Assembly (NCBI GenBank): GCA_036794395.1
Contig: DAIRGS010000001.1
Coordinates: 1-64,000, forward strand
Reading direction: 5' to 3'
DNA length: 64,000 nucleotides
Source: DASXMX01 sp036794395
Lineage (GTDB): Bacteria > Planctomycetota > Phycisphaerae > Tepidisphaerales > Tepidisphaeraceae
Positions 62,051 to 64,000 of the stretch are shown one piece after another. The stretch's first letter is position 1; every line of letters starts with the position of its first letter. Made by a program: the position numbers and the translations under genes. Under the pieces are notes generated by a model. That model saw only the letters and a program-made list of their open reading frames with translations, had not been told where the DNA came from and did no database searches.

Positions 62051-62986
62051 ATGGAAACCGCCTCAGACGTCCGTGAATTTCAAACCGTCGGCGCGCTGGC
62101 CCTCGAATCGAGCCCGCTGGCTTCGGGAGTGCGCCAGCGCTGCGTGGATTTCTACGAACTCACCAAGCCGCGGATGAACTTCCTGGTCGTGATCACGACC
62201 ATGGTCGGCTATTACATGGCCTCGGGCGGGCTGGGCGACTGGCGCCGCGTTCTCGCGACGCTCTTCGGCACCGCCCTCACCGCCGCTGGCGCAAGCGTCT
62301 TCAACCAGTTTGTCGAGCGCCGCCTTGATGTGCTCATGAAGCGCACCGCCAACCGCCCTCTTCCCGCTGGCCGCGTCCGGCCCGTCGATGCCCTGCTCTT
62401 TGCCACGTTGATTTCGGTGCTGGGCGTCGGAACCCTCGCGGTGTTCGTCAACCCGATCACCGCCACCCTCGGCGCGCTCACACTGCTGCTTTACGTTCTT
62501 CTATACACCCCCGCCAAGCGCTATACATCGCTCTGCACAATTATCGGGGCTGTCCCCGGCGCAATTCCTCCCGTCATGGGTTTCACTGCCGTCAACGGCG
62601 TGGTTACCACCGACGCGATTGCGCTGTTCTCGATCCTGTTCTTCTGGCAGATGCCGCACTTTCTGGCCATCGCAATTCTCTACCGCGACGACTACGCCCG
62701 CGGCGGTTTCCGCATGCTCCCTGTCGTCGATCAAAAAATGAGCATGACCGCCCGCCAGATCGTCCTCTATTCCATCACAATGATCCCCGTCAGCCTGCTG
62801 CCCGCACTGTTGGGCATGACCGGCTCCAAATATCCCGTCGCCGCTTTGATCCTTGGCATCGCGTTCTGCGGCTTCGGTCTCGTCCTCGCCCGCTCCAAAA
62901 CCCGCGCCGATGCCCGGCAGTTGTTCCTCGCGTCCATCGTGTACCTGCCCACCCTGCTCATCGCCATGATGATCGACAGGCTGTAA
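62051..62986 (+). CDS. ctaB: Protoheme IX farnesyltransferase (CtaB/CyoE)
   Basis: A 311-residue UbiA-family prenyltransferase that attaches farnesyl to heme B to give heme O. The Asp-rich motifs are conserved as NQFVERRLDVLMKRTANRPLPAGRV and YRDDYARGGFRML (second Asp-rich loop). Nine helices. ctaA directly upstream supplies the next step, so the run makes heme A for an aa3-type oxidase outside the window. Confidence 0.94.
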   Translation: METASDVREFQTVGALALESSPLASGVRQRCVDFYELTKPRMNFLVVITTMVGYYMASGGLGDWRRVLATLFGTALTAAGASVFNQFVERRLDVLMKRTANRPLPAGRVRPVDALLFATLISVLGVGTLAVFVNPITATLGALTLLLYVLLYTPAKRYTSLCTIIGAVPGAIPPVMGFTAVNGVVTTDAIALFSILFFWQMPHFLAIAILYRDDYARGGFRMLPVVDQKMSMTARQIVLYSITMIPVSLLPALLGMTGSKYPVAALILGIAFCGFGLVLARSKTRADARQLFLASIVYLPTLLIAMMIDRL

Positions 62987-63000
62987 CGCCGGGCGCATGC

Positions 63001-63750
63001 ATGACTCCGATTCTCAAGCTGATTTTTGTTGGTACGGTATTCATCGTGATTGTCGGATGCCACAAACGCGACGACGCGTCCCCGCCCGCTCAATCCGAGG
63101 CCTCCCCAACGACTTTCCCCACCGGTTCCGCGACCGTCCGAGGATCCGTTGTGCTCGTCGGCAAAGCCCCGACAATGAGCACGATCCCCAACAAACCCTG
63201 CCACGACGGAGCACTGCCTCTGAATGACGAGGCCGTTGTCGTTGACGATGCTGGGCACCTAAAAAACGTGATCGTCTACCTCGAAAACGCTCCCCCCGCG
63301 CCGCCAGCCGAAAACGCCCCCGCCGAGAAATTGGATCAGATCAACTGCCAATACGTCCCCCACATGCTCGCACTCCGCACCGGCCAACCGCTCCACGTCA
63401 CCACCGCCGACCCCACCCTCCACAACGTACACGGCGACTGCCTCGACAACCCCCCTTTTAACTTCGCCCTAGTCGCCCCCACTCAATCCCGCGACCTCAC
63501 CTTCAAATCCCCCGAACGCTTCCCCATCCGCTGCGACGTCCACCCCTGGATGAAAGCCTACGTCCAGGTCTTCTCACACCCCTGGTTCGCAGTAACCGAT
63601 AAGAATGGAGCGTTCGAAATCCCCAACGTCCCCCCAGGCACTTACACGCTGGTCGCCTGGCAAGAAAAATACGGCTTCCTCCGCCAGCCCATCCATGTCG
63701 AGAACAACAAAACGACCACCCAAACCTTCGAATTTAAATCCGGCCTTTGA
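63001..63750 (+). CDS. Cupredoxin-like lipoprotein with carboxypeptidase-regulatory domain
   Basis: A 249-residue lipoprotein (VFIVIVGC lipobox). After a low-complexity linker, residues about 40-190 form a plastocyanin-like fold: CQYVPHMLALRTGQPL and TLHNVHG, then FPIRCDVHPWMKAYVQVF, with His-Cys-His of a copper site. The last 60 residues (FAVTDKNGAFEIPNVPPGTYTLVAWQE) are a CarboxypepD_reg-like beta sandwich. Such proteins occur near copper oxidases and methylamine-utilisation clusters. It begins 15 bases after ctaB, so a role in electron transfer or copper supply to the oxidase is suggested, not shown. Confidence 0.8.
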   Translation: MTPILKLIFVGTVFIVIVGCHKRDDASPPAQSEASPTTFPTGSATVRGSVVLVGKAPTMSTIPNKPCHDGALPLNDEAVVVDDAGHLKNVIVYLENAPPAPPAENAPAEKLDQINCQYVPHMLALRTGQPLHVTTADPTLHNVHGDCLDNPPFNFALVAPTQSRDLTFKSPERFPIRCDVHPWMKAYVQVFSHPWFAVTDKNGAFEIPNVPPGTYTLVAWQEKYGFLRQPIHVENNKTTTQTFEFKSGL

Positions 63751-64000
63751 ATGCGTCGAACCCCATCAGTTATCCCAAGATTTAGCTGCGGATGGCCGCA
63801 ACCAAAACAAAGATGCAACACGGAGGCACGCTCGACAAAAATGATTACAACGAAGGCACGAAGACACGAAGAAAATAGATCAAAAAATTGAGCACAGAGG
63901 CCACAGAGGGCACAGAGAAATGCAAAGAAAGCCAATACAAGAGTTTTAGCCGCAGATGATGCAGATGGCCGCAGATGAAAATGAGCGTCTTTGTCTCTTG
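63751..64000. repeat. Intergenic tract of short purine-rich repeat strings
   Basis: No gene. Repeated units include CGAAGGCACGAAGACACGAAG (near 63851-63871), three CACAGAG units at 63893-63917, and GCCGCAGATG at 63949 and 63968. Similar CACGGA/ACGGAG strings occur at 30729. These are typical dispersed intergenic repeats. Confidence 0.75.

Noticed and set aside
1..64000. tRNA, rRNA, CRISPR, prophage or origin signals
   Set aside because: None was recognised on reading both strands; intergenic regions are short and filled by repeats.

Overview
The window looks like a chromosomal segment of a high-GC planctomycete, probably near the Phycisphaerae. I infer this from gene content: a DUF1549/DUF1553 + DUF1501 pair, a secreted sulfatase, three Tat-type Gfo/Idh/MocA oxidoreductases, a Ser/Thr kinase fused to fourteen WD40 repeats, an M56 peptidase fused to an alpha/alpha-toroid domain, and a cell-surface protein with an 'LEGRSMMS' motif. 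No rRNA, tRNA or CRISPR array was seen. Two 10-base N runs (22919-22928 and 32651-32660) are scaffold gaps: one lies inside a repeat, the other splits a membrane-protein gene.

Layout. 0-10 kb: a secreted glycosidase-like protein divergent from a BlaI-type repressor/M56 peptidase pair that shares a palindromic operator with it; an oxidoreductase-DoxX-lipoprotein esterase run with overlapping genes; a glycosyltransferase and a creatininase-family amidohydrolase. 10-18 kb: addB-addA recombination helicase-nuclease. 18-30 kb: CPBP protease, WD40 kinase, hflX, a decayed PIN toxin-antitoxin module, the DUF1501 and DUF1549/1553 genes, and a PKD-lytic transglycosylase surface protein. 30-44 kb: a gapped membrane protein, sulfatase, oxidoreductase, apbE, SUMF1-domain protein, oxidoreductase, a RAYT transposase flanked by its probable palindromes, a GH4 glycosidase and a truncated methyltransferase. 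44-54 kb: leuD, a four-helix-bundle gene between perfect inverted repeats, upp, an OPT transporter, membrane and hotdog proteins, DUF2585, an alpha/beta hydrolase lacking its nucleophile, and an RluA pseudouridine synthase. 54-56 kb: an IS1595 transposase fused to an antitoxin-like tail, followed by a PIN toxin gene broken by an in-frame stop. 56-64 kb: a TolB-like secreted protein, a halogenase-like flavoprotein with an MFS exporter, and a heme A pathway run (ctaA-ctaB-cupredoxin lipoprotein).

The most distinctive layer is repeats. At least three dispersed palindrome families occur between genes. One (core GGGAGTGCGAGGCTCC) appears at seven loci, nearly always as a head-to-head pair, and two of those pairs bracket the RAYT gene. 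A second (about 270 bp, nested inverted repeats around GTGGGAAAACCAA) occurs twice and has lengthened the apparent apbE reading frame. A third (CGTAAAACGTAAAGACGT) brackets the four-helix-bundle gene. Together with two broken toxin-antitoxin loci and a transposase-antitoxin chimera, they mark the intergenic space as the active, reshuffled part of an otherwise ordinary chromosomal region.
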